From: Paraburkholderia sp.
GTDB taxonomy: Bacteria; Pseudomonadota; Gammaproteobacteria; Burkholderiales; Burkholderiaceae
Direction of reading: 5' to 3'
Length of the DNA: 59,013 nt
NCBI GenBank assembly: GCA_031286755.1
Contig: JAITTX010000259.1
Coordinates: 1-59,013 of the forward strand
Both the position numbers and the translations under genes were made by a program. The notes below the pieces were generated by a model. The model did not search any database and was not told the DNA's origin. It worked only from the letters and a program-made list of their open reading frames with translations. Numbering within the stretch: the stretch's first letter is position 1; the number at the start of each line of letters is the position of its first letter. Below, one piece after another: positions 46,411 through 55,982 of the stretch.

Positions 46411-47388
46411 ATGGAAATTGCAATTCCGCGCAAACACAGCAACCGGCTTGGCGCCACCCGCGCGCACGAGGACGTCGAGCGCGAAGTGGCGAAGCTGCTT
46501 TGCGAGCACCGCATGGAGGTGTCGGGCCGCGAGCCGCTGAACGCGGAGCTCTATGGCGTGCCGATGCATCGCGCGAGCCTGCTCGAACTGTGCTACGGCC
46601 GCGCGACCCAGATCGACGCGGGCGAGCTCGACCATCATTACCTCTTTCGCACGACGCTTGCCGGCCGCTGCGAACTGCAATCCGGCGATGAGCGGGCGTC
46701 GCTTTCGGCGGGCAGCCTCAGCGTGTCGTCGCCGTCGCGCAAGAGCCGCATTCGCACCGACACGGCGTGCCGCAGCCTGCTGTTGCGCGTCGATCGCGCC
46801 GCGCTGGAAATCAGGCTCGCGGAAATGCTGCAAAGCTCGCTGCGCCAGCCACTCGTCTTCGACCTCGAAATCGACCGCGCGCACAGCGGGGCCGCCGTAT
46901 TTCATTCCACGCTGCGCTATTTGTGCGGCCTGTGCGAGCAGATCGAACCCAGCGCCCGCGACAGCCTGCTCGGCCCGGAGCTCACGCAGTGGCTCGCCAC
47001 CTTGTTGCTCATGCAACTGCCTCACTCGTACAGCGAGGCGCTGGCGCGTGGCGCGAAGCCGCCGCTGCCCGCGCATGTGAAGCGGGCGCGCGAATTCATC
47101 GACGCGCATCTGGGCGAAGCCCTTTCCATCGCGACGCTCGCGCAGGTGGCGGGCGTGTCGCCGCGCACGCTGCAAAACGGCTTCAACCGGTTTCTCGACC
47201 AGTCGCCCGCCGAATACATCCGCGAAAAGCGCATCGAAGCCGTGCATCGTGCGCTGAAAGCGGACCCCGGGCGCAGCGTCACCGACGTATTGCTCGAGCA
47301 CGGCGTGCACAGCTTCGGCCACTTCGCGAAAGCGTATGCGCGGCGCTACGGCCATGCGCCTTCCGCGACCGCGAGGAGAGCCCAGTGA
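46411..47388 (+). CDS. AraC-family regulator
   Basis: A 325-residue AraC/XylS protein: an N-terminal effector domain with a cupin-like section, then two helix-turn-helix motifs at about residues 220-320 (EALSIATLAQVAGVSPRTLQ and SVTDVLLEHGVHSFGHFAKA). It resembles regulators of aromatic and amino-acid catabolism with an AraC-binding-like domain 1. It diverges from the opine-dehydrogenase-like operon and its stop overlaps a GTG start of the following lysR gene. Confidence 0.87.
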   Translation: MEIAIPRKHSNRLGATRAHEDVEREVAKLLCEHRMEVSGREPLNAELYGVPMHRASLLELCYGRATQIDAGELDHHYLFRTTLAGRCELQSGDERASLSAGSLSVSSPSRKSRIRTDTACRSLLLRVDRAALEIRLAEMLQSSLRQPLVFDLEIDRAHSGAAVFHSTLRYLCGLCEQIEPSARDSLLGPELTQWLATLLLMQLPHSYSEALARGAKPPLPAHVKRAREFIDAHLGEALSIATLAQVAGVSPRTLQNGFNRFLDQSPAEYIREKRIEAVHRALKADPGRSVTDVLLEHGVHSFGHFAKAYARRYGHAPSATARRAQ

Positions 47389-48443
47389 GCCCAGTGAGCC
47401 CTGTGAAGCCCACCTCCATGCCGAACGCCGCCGACTCCATTGCGCCTCCGGGCAGCGAGCCCGCCGACACGCTGCGGGTGCAGGATCTCGACCTCAATCT
47501 GCTCAAGACCTTCAACGCGGTCTATGCGGAAAAGCATGTCGGGCGCGCCGCGCTGCGCCTTGGTGTCACGCAGCCTTCCGTGAGCCACGCGCTCGGCCGC
47601 CTGCGCCTCTTGTTTCATGACGCGCTGTTCGTGCGCACGGGCGGCGGCGTCGAGCCCACGCCGCGCGCGCAGCGTCTCGCCGCCTCGATCGACCGCGCGC
47701 TCGCCATTCTCCAGGCGGTGCTCGACGAAGGCGCCCAGTTCTCTCCCGCCACCTCGCGCCGCACCTTCCGGCTGCACATGAGCGATTTCGCGGAAACCGC
47801 GTTCCTGCCAATCCTCATGCGCGAACTGGACGAGCGCGCGCCGGGCGTCGTGATCGAAACGCTGCATATCGACGAAAGCCAGTTCAACGTGGCCGTGGAA
47901 TCGGGGCGCATCGACTTCGCGATGGGACACTTTCCTCACGCGTCCGGCCACTTCCATCGCAGCGAGCTTCTGCAGGAGCGCTATGTGCTGATGATGGCGC
48001 GCCGCGTGGCCGAGCATTACGGGCTCGACGACCACTTCGTGCTGGACGGCGCCGCGCCGCCCGCGCTCCAGTTCATCGCGGTCAGCTCGCACCCGCAGTC
48101 CACCGCCTTGCTGGAGCAGCACGGGCTCGCCTCGCGCATCCGCGTGGCGGTGCCAAACTTCATGGTCGTGCCCGCCATCCTCTACCGCTGCGACTACGCG
48201 CTGATTCTGCCGAAGACGGTTGCGCGCGCCTTCGCGCCGCTCGGCGAAATGGCCGCGTTCGAGATCGCCAATGCCTCGATGTGGCCCGTCAATGCGTACT
48301 GGCATCGGCGCTTCGACGCGGACCCCGGCCACCGCTGGCTGCGCGCGCTCCTGATGGAGCTGTTCCGCATCGGCGCGCGCGAGCCGCACGATAGCTGGCT
48401 CGCGATCCCGCCCAAACTGAAGCCGCCCGTCCTCAATGCGTGA
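47385..48443 (+). CDS. LysR-family regulator (NodD/NahR-like)
   Basis: About 352 residues, with the N-terminal helix-turn-helix (DLDLNLLKTFNAVYAEKHVG, then LGVTQPSVSHALGRLR). The DLNLL opening and effector domain resemble the NodD/NahR branch that responds to aromatics. Start: GTG 47385 has AGGAGAG at ideal distance and overlaps the araC stop (GTGA); ATG 47418 is the alternative. The leader contains a short repeat coding VSPVSPVKP. It may control the flanking porin or the opine-type genes. Confidence 0.85.
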   Translation: MSPVSPVKPTSMPNAADSIAPPGSEPADTLRVQDLDLNLLKTFNAVYAEKHVGRAALRLGVTQPSVSHALGRLRLLFHDALFVRTGGGVEPTPRAQRLAASIDRALAILQAVLDEGAQFSPATSRRTFRLHMSDFAETAFLPILMRELDERAPGVVIETLHIDESQFNVAVESGRIDFAMGHFPHASGHFHRSELLQERYVLMMARRVAEHYGLDDHFVLDGAAPPALQFIAVSSHPQSTALLEQHGLASRIRVAVPNFMVVPAILYRCDYALILPKTVARAFAPLGEMAAFEIANASMWPVNAYWHRRFDADPGHRWLRALLMELFRIGAREPHDSWLAIPPKLKPPVLNA

Positions 48444-48472
48444 AGCGCACGAAAGCGGCGCCACGTACACGG

Positions 48473-49567
48473 CTAGAACGACGTGAGGATGCCCGCCACG
48501 ACCGAGCTGGCGGTCGCGCCGGGCTTGCCGACCGGCACCGCGCCGCCGCCCGCGCCGTTGATCGAGAACGCCGCGTGCTCGCCGTTGTGAACCATCGCCG
48601 CGCCCGTGTAGAGCACCGTGCGCTTCGAGAGCGGGTAGTCGAGACGCACGCCGTATGAATCGGCGTTGCCCTGGCTGTCCGCGATCTTGTGATAGTGGCC
48701 GTAGCTCACGAGCAGCGACGCGCGCCCCAAAGGCACCGTGGCGTTGATTTCGAAAAAGTCGTTGTGCGGATTCGAGTAAGCGCTCGCGACCGCCGTCGTC
48801 ACATCCGGCCCGCCCCGATGCCGCAAATAGATGAACGCGGGCTTCACGAAACCGAAATCGTAGGAGATCGCGCCGAGCACGTAGTTGCCGGTGCCGGTGG
48901 GGCTCGTGGGCGAAAGCGTCGCGGCCGTGGCCGTGCTGAACTTCTGCTGCATGTAGTCGACGTCGATCGAGAGCGGCCCGTTGGCGTAGTTGAGCCCGGC
49001 GCCGTAGGTATCGCCGAGCGTCGAGGGCACGTTGCTCGCGCCGTTGGCGCCGCGCGATGCGGCGGCGCGCAGCATGAAGCCGGCAATGCGTGGCGACGTG
49101 TAGCGCAGCGTGTTGCTCGTGCGCAGGAACCACGGCTGCACGAAATTGTTCGACGCGTTGCCCCATGCCAGGCCCGCGCCGTAGCCGGGCAGGCTATAAG
49201 TCACGAACGACGTGTGGAGGATCGTATAGGTCTCGCCGGCCTGCAGCCCGCCGAAGGGCCCCGTCAACCCCACCCACGCCTCGCGGCCGAACAGCGAACC
49301 GTTGCCGCTGATCGCGCCCGTGGCCGAATTGAAGCCGTTTTCGAGCTTGAAGATCGTGGCATAGCCGCCACCGAGATCCTCGATGCCCTTCAAGCCCCAT
49401 TGCGTCGCGAAGAGATTGCCCGTGCCCATGCGCACGACGTGGTTCGGCCCGAAGTTCGCGTACTCGATCGCCGTGTCGATGCGGCCATAGAGCGTGATGC
49501 TCGACTGCGCGAGCGCCGGCGCCGCCACCATGCCCACGATTGCAATGCACCACTTCCGGTTGGTCAC
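48473..49567 (-). CDS. Gram-negative trimeric porin
   Basis: A 364-residue outer-membrane porin of the Burkholderiales OmpC-like family. A short signal peptide ends in APALAQ before SSITLYGRIDTAIEY, the typical start of the first strand; SLFGREAWVGLTG follows; and the protein ends in Phe, as required for outer-membrane insertion. GTG start at 49567. Likely carries the small acids used by nearby permeases. Convergent with lysR and divergent from the MFS gene. Confidence 0.92.
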   Translation of the reverse strand: MTNRKWCIAIVGMVAAPALAQSSITLYGRIDTAIEYANFGPNHVVRMGTGNLFATQWGLKGIEDLGGGYATIFKLENGFNSATGAISGNGSLFGREAWVGLTGPFGGLQAGETYTILHTSFVTYSLPGYGAGLAWGNASNNFVQPWFLRTSNTLRYTSPRIAGFMLRAAASRGANGASNVPSTLGDTYGAGLNYANGPLSIDVDYMQQKFSTATAATLSPTSPTGTGNYVLGAISYDFGFVKPAFIYLRHRGGPDVTTAVASAYSNPHNDFFEINATVPLGRASLLVSYGHYHKIADSQGNADSYGVRLDYPLSKRTVLYTGAAMVHNGEHAAFSINGAGGGAVPVGKPGATASSVVAGILTSF

Positions 49568-49879
49568 TGTTGTCGTCCCCGCGAGTCATGAAGAACCGGA
49601 GCGAGTCTAGAAAGACCAATATCCAGCGTCGATCAAGCGGGCCGCATATCACTTATAGATCTGGTTCATGAGCACGGCGGCAGGCGCCGACGACAGCCGC
49701 ACAGGCCCGCCAGCGCTGGGTTTGTCGGGAATGCGACGGTCGTTTCCAGGGGCCAGCCCGTGATTGCCGGCGCTCGCCTGGGAGATTCGCGCCTATGTCC
49801 GCGAAATTTGTTTGCGTAGGCTGTTGCCACCAGCGTGCACGCACCCGAGACCGCACGACTCACCTACCGGAGGTATGCA
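49568..49879. other. Divergent porin/MFS intergenic region
   Basis: A 312-bp gap between two divergent genes, holding their promoters. Frames here are short and not gene-like, and I see no clear inverted repeat or RNA element. Confidence 0.6.
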
Positions 49880-51313
49880 ATGCCCCCCACCCAAGCCAGC
49901 GCGCCGGCCAGCGCAACGCGCGCCAGCAACGCCCGACGCTATACCTATGAGTGGTATGTGGTGCTGATCTGCATGCTTGCCTATGTTTTTTCATTCGTCG
50001 ACCGCCAGGTGCTCGCGCTCATGATCGAGCCCATCAAGCGCGACCTCCATCTCACGGATACGCAGTTCAGCCTCGTGCACGGTTTCGCGTTTTCGCTCTT
50101 CTATGCCGTGATGGGCATTCCGCTCGCGTACCTCGCGGACCGCTTCGCGCGCCCCCGCATCATCGCCACGGGCATCGCGCTCTGGAGCGTCGCCACGGCT
50201 GCTTGCGGCATCAGCCAGAATTTCCTGCACATGTTTCTGGCACGCATGAGCGTGGGCGTGGGCGAAGCCTCGCTCTCGCCGGGCACCTATTCCATGCTCG
50301 CCGACTACTTCCCCAAGGAAAAGCTCGGCCGCGCGGTGGGTGTGTATTCGCTGGGCTCGTTCATTGGCGGCGGCATTGCGTTCCTGATCGGCGGCTATGT
50401 GATTGCGCTGCTCAAGCAGGCTTCCATGGTCACGCTGCCGCTCGTGGGTTCGGTGCATGCCTGGCAGGTCACGTTCTTCATCGTGGGGCTGCCCGGTCTT
50501 CTCGTTGGCCTCGTCTTCATCCTCACGGTGCGCGATCCGCAGCGCAAAGGCCTCGTGCAGGACGCGAGCGGCCAGGCGCGGCGCGTTTCGCTCGCCGATT
50601 CGGCCCGCTTCATCCGCTCGCATGGGCGGACATTCTTTTGCCACTACATCGGCTTCTCGTTCTACGCAATGACGCTGTTCTGCCTGATGAGCTGGACGCC
50701 CGCGTTCTATATGCGCCGCTTCGGCATGTCGCCGGTGGAAGCGGGCTACACGCTCGGCGCGATCATGCTGCTCGCCAACACGACCGGCGTATTCTGCGGC
50801 GGATGGCTCAACGACTGGCTGCTGCGCCGCGGCCGCAGCGACGGCCCCATGCTCGCGGGCTGCATCGGCGCGGCGGCGATGTTGCTGCCCGCCACGGCCT
50901 TCACGCAAGTGGACAGCCTCGGCCTCTCGCTCACGCTGCTCGTGGTGGCGATGTTCTTCGCTTCTTTCCCCATGCCGACTTCGACCGCCGCGATGCAAAC
51001 GCTGGCGCCCAATCAAATGCGCGCGCAAATCTCGGCGGTGTTCCTGCTGGTGTCGAACCTGATCGGGCTGGGCATTGGCACCACGCTGGTCGCGCTGCTG
51101 ACCGACAAGGTGTTCGGCTCGCCGCTCGCCGTCGGTCACTCGATGTCGATCGTGAGCCTCGTTGCGGCGCTGCTCGCAGCCGTGCTGCTGGGACTCGGCT
51201 GCCGCGAGTTCCGCCTGAGCATCGCGCGCGAGGAGGCGCAGGCGCGCAACGCGGACGCAGACATGGAAGCGCAAGGCGCGACGGCTTCGGCGTTGAGCGC
51301 CACGCGTATGTGA
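49880..51313 (+). CDS. MFS permease (spinster-like/organic acid type)
   Basis: A 477-residue transporter with 12 hydrophobic segments. DRQVLALMIEPIKRDL after TM1, LADRFARPRIIATG in loop 2-3 and GVGEASLSPGTYSMLADYFP in TM4-5 mark the family. Start ATG 49880 with CCGGAGG upstream; the frame to 49835 is slightly longer. Divergent from the porin gene, so the two may serve one substrate, not identifiable here. Confidence 0.82.
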   Translation: MPPTQASAPASATRASNARRYTYEWYVVLICMLAYVFSFVDRQVLALMIEPIKRDLHLTDTQFSLVHGFAFSLFYAVMGIPLAYLADRFARPRIIATGIALWSVATAACGISQNFLHMFLARMSVGVGEASLSPGTYSMLADYFPKEKLGRAVGVYSLGSFIGGGIAFLIGGYVIALLKQASMVTLPLVGSVHAWQVTFFIVGLPGLLVGLVFILTVRDPQRKGLVQDASGQARRVSLADSARFIRSHGRTFFCHYIGFSFYAMTLFCLMSWTPAFYMRRFGMSPVEAGYTLGAIMLLANTTGVFCGGWLNDWLLRRGRSDGPMLAGCIGAAAMLLPATAFTQVDSLGLSLTLLVVAMFFASFPMPTSTAAMQTLAPNQMRAQISAVFLLVSNLIGLGIGTTLVALLTDKVFGSPLAVGHSMSIVSLVAALLAAVLLGLGCREFRLSIAREEAQARNADADMEAQGATASALSATRM

Positions 51314-51353
51314 TGCGAGCGCGCGCATCGCGCTCGCTTGATCGATGGGCGGT

Positions 51354-52103
51354 TTAATCCTGGCGTTCGAGCACGTGCTCACAGGAAACCAGATAGTCAT
51401 CCGGGTCGGCGTATAGCGCGTCGGCCAACCGCTCTCGTTCAGCCTGCATTGCCGCCCTCGCGCCTGCCGCGCTAAATCCCGGTGTGCCGAAAGTCGCTCC
51501 ATGCAGATAGGCAAAAATGCCAGCCTGATTGATCTCCGACACGGACCTCGCCTGGCGGATGCTCGCCCACAAATAGCGCTGCTCCTGCTCCTTGAAAATC
51601 CGGATGGCTGAGACCGTACAGCGCTCAGCGACGACAAACAGCGCGAGTGCAACGACAAGAGCCATCCCGAGTGCAAGCCAATTGTGCGCTATCGCCAAGC
51701 CCACTGCGCCAGCGAGGACCAGCGCAAGCAGTATCGATATCCCCTTCGCGAGCCACAGCTTGCGGTGGCCCCGCCGTTGCAGGTCAATCTGTTCCAGGCT
51801 GTTTCGCAATTCGTTCAGCACGGCGGGAAACTCACTGGCGGGCCTCGCTGCCGCGCTGTCTTTCGTTTTCAAGGCTTTGAGCCAATGTATCGCCTGCTCG
51901 CACTGGTCGGCCGAAAGTTCGCCGGCGTGAGCGTGAATGGACGCGGCGACGTCGGCCAAACCGCTTGAAGAGGGTGGCAGCCCAGCAAGCGGCCGACCGG
52001 ATTCGTCAAGCAGTGGCATATTGGCGCCCGAAGACATATCGGCAAAGTCTTCCGCATTCATCTGCGCATCGGGCATTCGAGGCGCCTCAATTGGCGTATG
52101 CAT
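51354..52103 (-). CDS. Hypothetical membrane protein with two transmembrane segments
   Basis: A 249-residue protein I do not recognise. The N-terminal half is hydrophilic and rich in Asp, Ser and Pro. A basic patch (RRGHRKLWLAKG) precedes two adjacent hydrophobic segments at about 118-155 (ISILLALVLAGAVGLAIAHN and LALGMALVVALALFVVAE), then a charged C-terminal domain. Start is ATG 52103 or GTG 52112. Codon use is less GC-biased than in neighbours, compatible with a different origin. Confidence 0.6.
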   Translation of the reverse strand: MHTPIEAPRMPDAQMNAEDFADMSSGANMPLLDESGRPLAGLPPSSSGLADVAASIHAHAGELSADQCEQAIHWLKALKTKDSAAARPASEFPAVLNELRNSLEQIDLQRRGHRKLWLAKGISILLALVLAGAVGLAIAHNWLALGMALVVALALFVVAERCTVSAIRIFKEQEQRYLWASIRQARSVSEINQAGIFAYLHGATFGTPGFSAAGARAAMQAERERLADALYADPDDYLVSCEHVLERQD

Positions 52104-52618
52104 GTGTCCCACTCTGTTTTCCTTTTTGTCCGCTATCGCAGAACATTAATCCAGAGCGGTGAACGAACCACCAGGCACGGTGGCCGATGACGGCAGAATT
52201 GCCGCTCGAATACTTTCTGTCCCTCGCCCATTCCTTATACCCTTCGTGGCAACAGCATCTTAAATCATGTAGCGGCCACGAAGTCCTGCCCCTTTTACGC
52301 CTTGAATATTCGCGCAGTAATAAAACGTAATGGGGGCGCCTGAAATTCGTAAGCATGCTTACAATCAGGATATACGGAGGAAGGGACTCGATTATGCGGT
52401 GCGGCGTCGCATATCGAGCGTCTACTCTATGAACGTTTGTTATCCAACGACGCGTTTGCCTCGATATTCAAATCGGATAACACAATGTGAAAGGGTCAAC
52501 ATAAAAAACACCTTGAAACCCGCACCTGAATTTGGGCCGGGCTTATATCCCGGCGCAGAGCCGCGAGTTTTAAACGCGATATTTTCGGGTCAGCATAACA
52601 TCAACTGCAATGCCACCC
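52104..52618. other. AT-richer intergenic stretch, no convincing gene
   Basis: A 515-bp region of clearly lower GC than its surroundings. Open frames here are short and unlike known proteins. It contains a perfect palindrome (52349-52362) and a small GC hairpin (GCCGGG/CCCGGC, 52536-52554). It may be a remnant or a regulatory region. Confidence 0.5.
52349..52362. promoter_or_regulatory. Perfect 14-bp palindrome GTAAGCATGCTTAC
   Basis: A self-complementary site in the AT-richer gap, shortly before a GGAGGAAGG purine run that resembles a ribosome site but leads only to a 12-codon frame. Possible operator; no adjacent regulator. Confidence 0.4.
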
Positions 52619-53926
52619 TCACCCCCGGCCCGCCGTCGCTCCAGCCGTACCCGTGAGGGCCCTCTGCCGCTCCGCGCCAGCATCAGCCGCCACCGGCTCG
52701 CCCGCATTCGTATCGTGCAGGCGATCCGGAATGAACAGCGCCATCACGCCGCTCAGGAAAAACACCGCGCCCACCACGAGAAAGCCCATGCCGATAGAAA
52801 ACTGCGTGGCGATATAGCCAATCACAATAGGCGCGGCGCCGGAGCAAAAACGGCCCACGTTATACGAGCCGCCCACGGCCGTGCCGCGAATGCGCGTTGC
52901 GAAGCTCTCCGACATGAACGTGCCCATCGTGCCAAGCGGCACGCCATAGAGAAAGCCGAACACGAGCATCAGCCACGCGATATTCTCGCGCGTATGGAAC
53001 AGCACGATGACCGGCAGAAAGATGGCGGCGCCCACGCAGCCGACTACATACACGCCACGCCGGCTCCAGCGGTCGCCCAGCCAGCCGGCCACGATCTTGC
53101 CGACGAAGGCGACCACCCAGGTCGCGGTCATATAGCCCGTCATCGAGCTGAACTTGATATGCAGTTCGCTTTCGAGGTAGGTCGGCAGCCAGTTATTCAA
53201 GCCATAAAACCCCGAGAGCGCGAACACCGATGCGAGCGACCAGAAGATGAACAGCTTGCGCGCCTGCTTGTCCGCGAAAATCAGCGCGTAGCGGTTATCG
53301 CGCCCGCGCCCGCCGCCCGGGTGCGCCGCCGCCTCGCTCGTGCGCCAGCTCGGCGGCTCCGGCACGAAGAAGTGAATCGCCACGGCGAGGAAAACGGGCG
53401 CCACCGCCATGTAGAACAGCATGCGCCAGCCATGGTGCGGCAGGATCCAGTTGCTGAGCGCGATCACCGTGATATAGCCCGCCGAGATGGCGGTTTGCAG
53501 CACGCCGAGTATCAGCGAGCGCCGCGCCATCGGCACGTATTCGGCCACCAGTGTGCTCACCAGCACCATGCAGCCGATGCCCATCGCGCTGATAAAGCGG
53601 ACGATCGCGAATTCGAGGAAGCTGTGCGTGAGACCGAGCAGGCCCGCGCCGGCCGAGAACAGCATCATCGCCCAGACCACCACGCGCACGCGCCCGAGCG
53701 AGTCGCTCGCCCAGCCGCCCAGAATGCCGCCTATCGCCATGCCGAGCAGCGTCAGGCTACCAAGCGCGCCGGCCTCGACGTTGGTGAGGCCGAATTCGCT
53801 CTTGATGCGCGTGAGCGTGAGGCCGTACATCATGACATCCGCGCCATCGACCAGCAGCGCGAGATAGCCGAGCGCGAACACGAGCAGCCAACGGTTGGCG
53901 TTGCCTGAGGAAGTCGTTGTTGCCAT
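52619..53926 (-). CDS. MFS permease, aromatic acid:H+ symporter type
   Basis: A 435-residue, 12-segment transporter. VDGADVMMYGLTLTRIKSEF in TM1 carries the Asp-Gly-x-Asp element typical of the AAHS family; GGWASDSLGRVRVVVWAMML is the loop 2-3 motif. The loop between TM6 and TM7 is Gly/Arg-rich. It follows the GAF gene after 26 bases on the same strand. Likely imports an aromatic or other organic acid. Confidence 0.83.
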   Translation of the reverse strand: MATTTSSGNANRWLLVFALGYLALLVDGADVMMYGLTLTRIKSEFGLTNVEAGALGSLTLLGMAIGGILGGWASDSLGRVRVVVWAMMLFSAGAGLLGLTHSFLEFAIVRFISAMGIGCMVLVSTLVAEYVPMARRSLILGVLQTAISAGYITVIALSNWILPHHGWRMLFYMAVAPVFLAVAIHFFVPEPPSWRTSEAAAHPGGGRGRDNRYALIFADKQARKLFIFWSLASVFALSGFYGLNNWLPTYLESELHIKFSSMTGYMTATWVVAFVGKIVAGWLGDRWSRRGVYVVGCVGAAIFLPVIVLFHTRENIAWLMLVFGFLYGVPLGTMGTFMSESFATRIRGTAVGGSYNVGRFCSGAAPIVIGYIATQFSIGMGFLVVGAVFFLSGVMALFIPDRLHDTNAGEPVAADAGAERQRALTGTAGATAGRG

Positions 53927-53952
53927 GAACTGGAGTCCCGTGAAGAGGGGCT

Positions 53953-54495
53953 TTAGCGCGCCGCCGCGGGCAAGCCGTGTGCGAGCAGCGCCGCCGCGAG
54001 GAACGCGCCGAGCAGCAGGCCCGTTTCCTCATGGCGCGGCGTGTACCAGCCCGCCACGTGCGTGAGGTTCATCGTGCCGACGCAGCGGCCATCGTACGCA
54101 ATCGGGATGTTCAGGATCGAGCCGAGGCCCATCGCGGTCATCACCGCGTGATCGTCGAAGGCCTCGCGCAGGCCATCGGGTGTCGTCGCGCGAAACGGTT
54201 CGAGGTCGCTGAGAATGCGCCGCGCCCACGGCGTGCCGCTCTTCCTTTTGCGCCCGCCCGTGGGGTAGACATCGGGCATGTTGGTGAAAACGCGCTCCAC
54301 TTCCTGGCGCTGCGCGTCATACGCCATGATCGTGAAGAGACGAAAGCCGATGGACTCCCCGGCCATTGCGCACACTTCGCGGAAAATCGCGTCCGGCTGG
54401 CCGGGCTCGCGCATGACACGGGAAAGCCGCGCAAGATCCGCGATCTCGCAGCGGCGCGTTTGCGCTTCGTTCACAAGGTGATGGGTCGATTGCAT
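53953..54495 (-). CDS. GAF-domain protein
   Basis: A 180-residue protein made of a single GAF domain (about residues 20-165), seen in FREVCAMAGESIGFRLFTIM, GSILNIPIAYDGRCVGTMNL and HVAGWYTPRHEETG. No attached enzymatic or DNA-binding domain is visible, so it may sense a small molecule or act on one directly, as some stand-alone GAF proteins next to catabolic operons do. Start ATG 54495; the frame to 54654 overlaps the upstream permease gene. Gene order on this strand: GGT, MFS, GAF, MFS. Confidence 0.72.
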   Translation of the reverse strand: MQSTHHLVNEAQTRRCEIADLARLSRVMREPGQPDAIFREVCAMAGESIGFRLFTIMAYDAQRQEVERVFTNMPDVYPTGGRKRKSGTPWARRILSDLEPFRATTPDGLREAFDDHAVMTAMGLGSILNIPIAYDGRCVGTMNLTHVAGWYTPRHEETGLLLGAFLAAALLAHGLPAAAR

Positions 54496-54526
54496 GAAGA
54501 AGTACGGAGAGTGTGAAGCCGGTGGC

Positions 54527-55939
54527 TCAGCCGCGCAGCCCGTCGCCGGCCAGCGGCTTGGGCGCCTCCGGGCTCGGGCCCGAACCGCTCGCCTCGATGT
54601 CCTCGAGCGAACGGTTGCGGGTTTCGATGCCGAAGAAGAACACCATGCCGGCACCCGCGAGCAGCACGGCGGTGGTCATGGCGAACACGCTGAAGAAGCC
54701 GAACGCCGGATACACGATGCCGACCAGAATGGGCGCGCTCACCGAGCCGATGCGGCCGAACGACGAAGACGAACCGGTGCCGGTGGTGCGCACGGCCGTG
54801 GGAAAGATTTCCGGCGTATAGGCGTAGACGCCCGCGAATGCGCCGTTCATGAAGAACGAGAGGCACACGCCCGCCGCGGTGATCTCCAGGCCCGTGCGCG
54901 AAAACGCCAGCGCGATGGCGGCGAGCCCGCCGAGCGTCATGTACGACGCCACCACGCCCTTGCGGCCGATGCGTTCATTGAGCCATGCCGCCGAGAAATA
55001 GCCGGGAATCTGCGCGCCATAGATGGCGATCGAGTAGCCGAAGCTCTTGGTGAGCGTCAGACCTTCCTTGACGAGCAGGCTCGGGATCCACGAGAAGAAC
55101 GAGTAGTACGCGAACGCCACGGAGAACCACATCAGCCAGCTTACCGCCGTGGTGCCCGCGAGCCGGCGCGAGAACAGCGTCAGCACGTTCTGTAGCGCGC
55201 TGCCGCCGCCTGGCGTCGTGGCGGGAATCGCGCTCGCCGGGGCGAGCGGCGCGAGCTCGATGCCCTCCGCCGCGAAGCGGGCCTCGATCGCGCGCACGAT
55301 GCTGTCGGCCTCGGCGGAACGCCCCTGGCTTTCGAGCCAGCGCGGCGATTCGGGCAGCGTCCGGCGCCACCAGAGCAGCATCACCACCGGCAGCGAAGTG
55401 AGCACGGCGAGGTAGCGCCAGCCGTCGGCGAAATTGCGCACGACGGCATAGCCCAGAATCGACGAACTTAGATATCCGAACGACATGAAGCCAACCAGCG
55501 CGCCGCAGAACATGCCGCGATAGCGGCGCGGCACGAACTCCGCGAGGAACGGCGCGATCACCACGGTTTCCGCGCCCGAGCCGAAACCGGCCAACACGCG
55601 CAGCGCGAAAAACGTGTGCCAGTCCTGCGCGGTGGCGCTCGCCATGGAAGCCGCGCAATAAATGGCGAGCGCGCTCATCATGATGCGGCGGCGCCCGATC
55701 ACGTCGGCCAGCACGCCCGAGAGAAACGCGCCGAAGAAATAACCGATATACGTGCTGCTGGCGACGAGCCCCGTCTCGGCGCTCGTCAAATGCCAGAGCT
55801 TGCTCACGACGGGCAGCAAGAAGGCGAGCGACGACGAATCGAGCCCGTCGAACATATAGCCGAGCCCGCCGATCAGCAGCAGTTTGCGATGGAAGCCCGC
55901 GAGCGGCAGTCTTTCGAGGCGGGCGGCGATGGCGGACAT
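54527..55939 (-). CDS. MFS permease, sugar/organic acid type
   Basis: A 470-residue transporter with 12 segments. Motifs include FDGLDSSSLAFLLPVVSKLW in TM1, GVLADVIGRRRIMM in loop 2-3 and ESPRWLESQGRSAEAD after TM6, the sugar-porter signature. ATG 55939 start. It lies 43 bases after the gamma-glutamyltransferase gene, so it probably takes up that enzyme's substrate or exports a product. Confidence 0.83.
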   Translation of the reverse strand: MSAIAARLERLPLAGFHRKLLLIGGLGYMFDGLDSSSLAFLLPVVSKLWHLTSAETGLVASSTYIGYFFGAFLSGVLADVIGRRRIMMSALAIYCAASMASATAQDWHTFFALRVLAGFGSGAETVVIAPFLAEFVPRRYRGMFCGALVGFMSFGYLSSSILGYAVVRNFADGWRYLAVLTSLPVVMLLWWRRTLPESPRWLESQGRSAEADSIVRAIEARFAAEGIELAPLAPASAIPATTPGGGSALQNVLTLFSRRLAGTTAVSWLMWFSVAFAYYSFFSWIPSLLVKEGLTLTKSFGYSIAIYGAQIPGYFSAAWLNERIGRKGVVASYMTLGGLAAIALAFSRTGLEITAAGVCLSFFMNGAFAGVYAYTPEIFPTAVRTTGTGSSSSFGRIGSVSAPILVGIVYPAFGFFSVFAMTTAVLLAGAGMVFFFGIETRNRSLEDIEASGSGPSPEAPKPLAGDGLRG

Positions 55940-55982
55940 GGTCGATGAATTCCGTGCGAACGTCTGGGCAAAAGTGGCGCGC

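Noticed and set aside
52330..52656. 108-residue frame in the AT-richer gap
   Set aside because: Odd composition, overlaps the end of the MFS gene, no domain; treated as non-coding.
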